Source: Casp-Chloro-G3 sp002816715
Lineage (GTDB): Bacteria; Chloroflexota; Dehalococcoidia; Lucifugimonadales; UBA3495
Direction of reading: 5' to 3'
Assembly (NCBI GenBank): GCA_027623815.1
Contig: JAQBUV010000045.1
Span: 1-20,173, forward strand
DNA: 20,173 nucleotides
Part shown: one piece after another, positions 20,101-20,173 of the stretch
Numbering within the stretch: the first letter of the stretch is position 1
Layout: every line of letters starts with the position of its first letter
Notes under the pieces: generated by a model
What the model was told of the DNA's origin: nothing
The model's database searches: none
The model's input: only the letters and a program-made list of their open reading frames with translations
Program-made: the position numbers and the translations under genes

Positions 20101-20173
20101 GTGGTTTAGCCGATGGGTTTTATTGCTGTTATTGTGTGAAAAACATGGTGTTAGCCCTGATCCGCGGGGCATA

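Noticed and set aside
1..20173. CRISPR array, transposase, prophage integrase or restriction system
   Set aside because: No regularly spaced repeats and no such protein motifs were found in any frame considered.

Overview
The window (about 20 kb, high-GC with AT-richer intergenic gaps) looks like a chromosomal segment of a free-living heterotrophic bacterium. I infer Chloroflexota, probably Dehalococcoidia/SAR202-like. The basis is gene content: several CaiB/BaiF CoA-transferases, a luciferase-like monooxygenase, MmgE/PrpD, dienelactone hydrolase, a family-5 uracil-DNA glycosylase, DUF3500 and small palindromic intergenic repeats. This is recognition by eye, not a database search. UAA, UAG and UGA all serve as ordinary stops here.

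Layout. 1-290 holds the 5' part of an unrecognised Cys-rich gene with AT-richer codon use (minus strand), preceded by a 17-bp perfect inverted repeat and an MmgE/PrpD gene (394-1761). Divergent from it is an apparently leaderless Lon-N-domain gene (1904-2590), then an orphan DUF433 antitoxin-like gene (2722-2922). 2942-3883 (minus) is a cytoplasmic BtuF-like substrate-binding protein whose frame is interrupted by one in-frame UGA. 4245-5237 is DUF3500 with a repeat-bearing leader, followed by a palindromic element and a lipoprotein (5485-6363). 6414-7295 (minus) is a beta-hydroxyacid dehydrogenase; 7607-8422 is a dienelactone hydrolase with a structured leader; 8724-9191 is a small membrane protein.

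9370-14784 is a catabolic block: a minus-strand operon (TAXI receptor, CoA-transferase, flavin reductase, CoA-transferase) diverging from a two-subunit ThDP decarboxylase of the sulfopyruvate decarboxylase type. Back-to-back promoters lie in the gap between them. Then come a family-5 uracil-DNA glycosylase (minus), a zinc alcohol dehydrogenase, a YkgJ-type Cys-cluster protein with a decayed partial copy of its 3' end, a small Cys-rich protein, tRNA-Pro(GGG), a luciferase-like monooxygenase/alpha-beta-hydrolase operon (minus) and tRNA-Gln(CTG).

Most notable observation: the BtuF-like gene has UGA exactly where I expect the second Cys of the family motif CEVC, giving CEV-U. Immediately downstream is a stem-loop (5+7 bp, loop AGGUG starting 17 nt after UGA) with the geometry of a bacterial SECIS. 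About 215 codons stay open beyond it. This is a candidate new selenoprotein family member. A recent nonsense mutation or sequencing error remains the alternative. Second-tier items are the three-helix leader before the dienelactone hydrolase, the signal-less TAXI receptor inside a CoA-transferase operon, and the YkgJ tail duplication.
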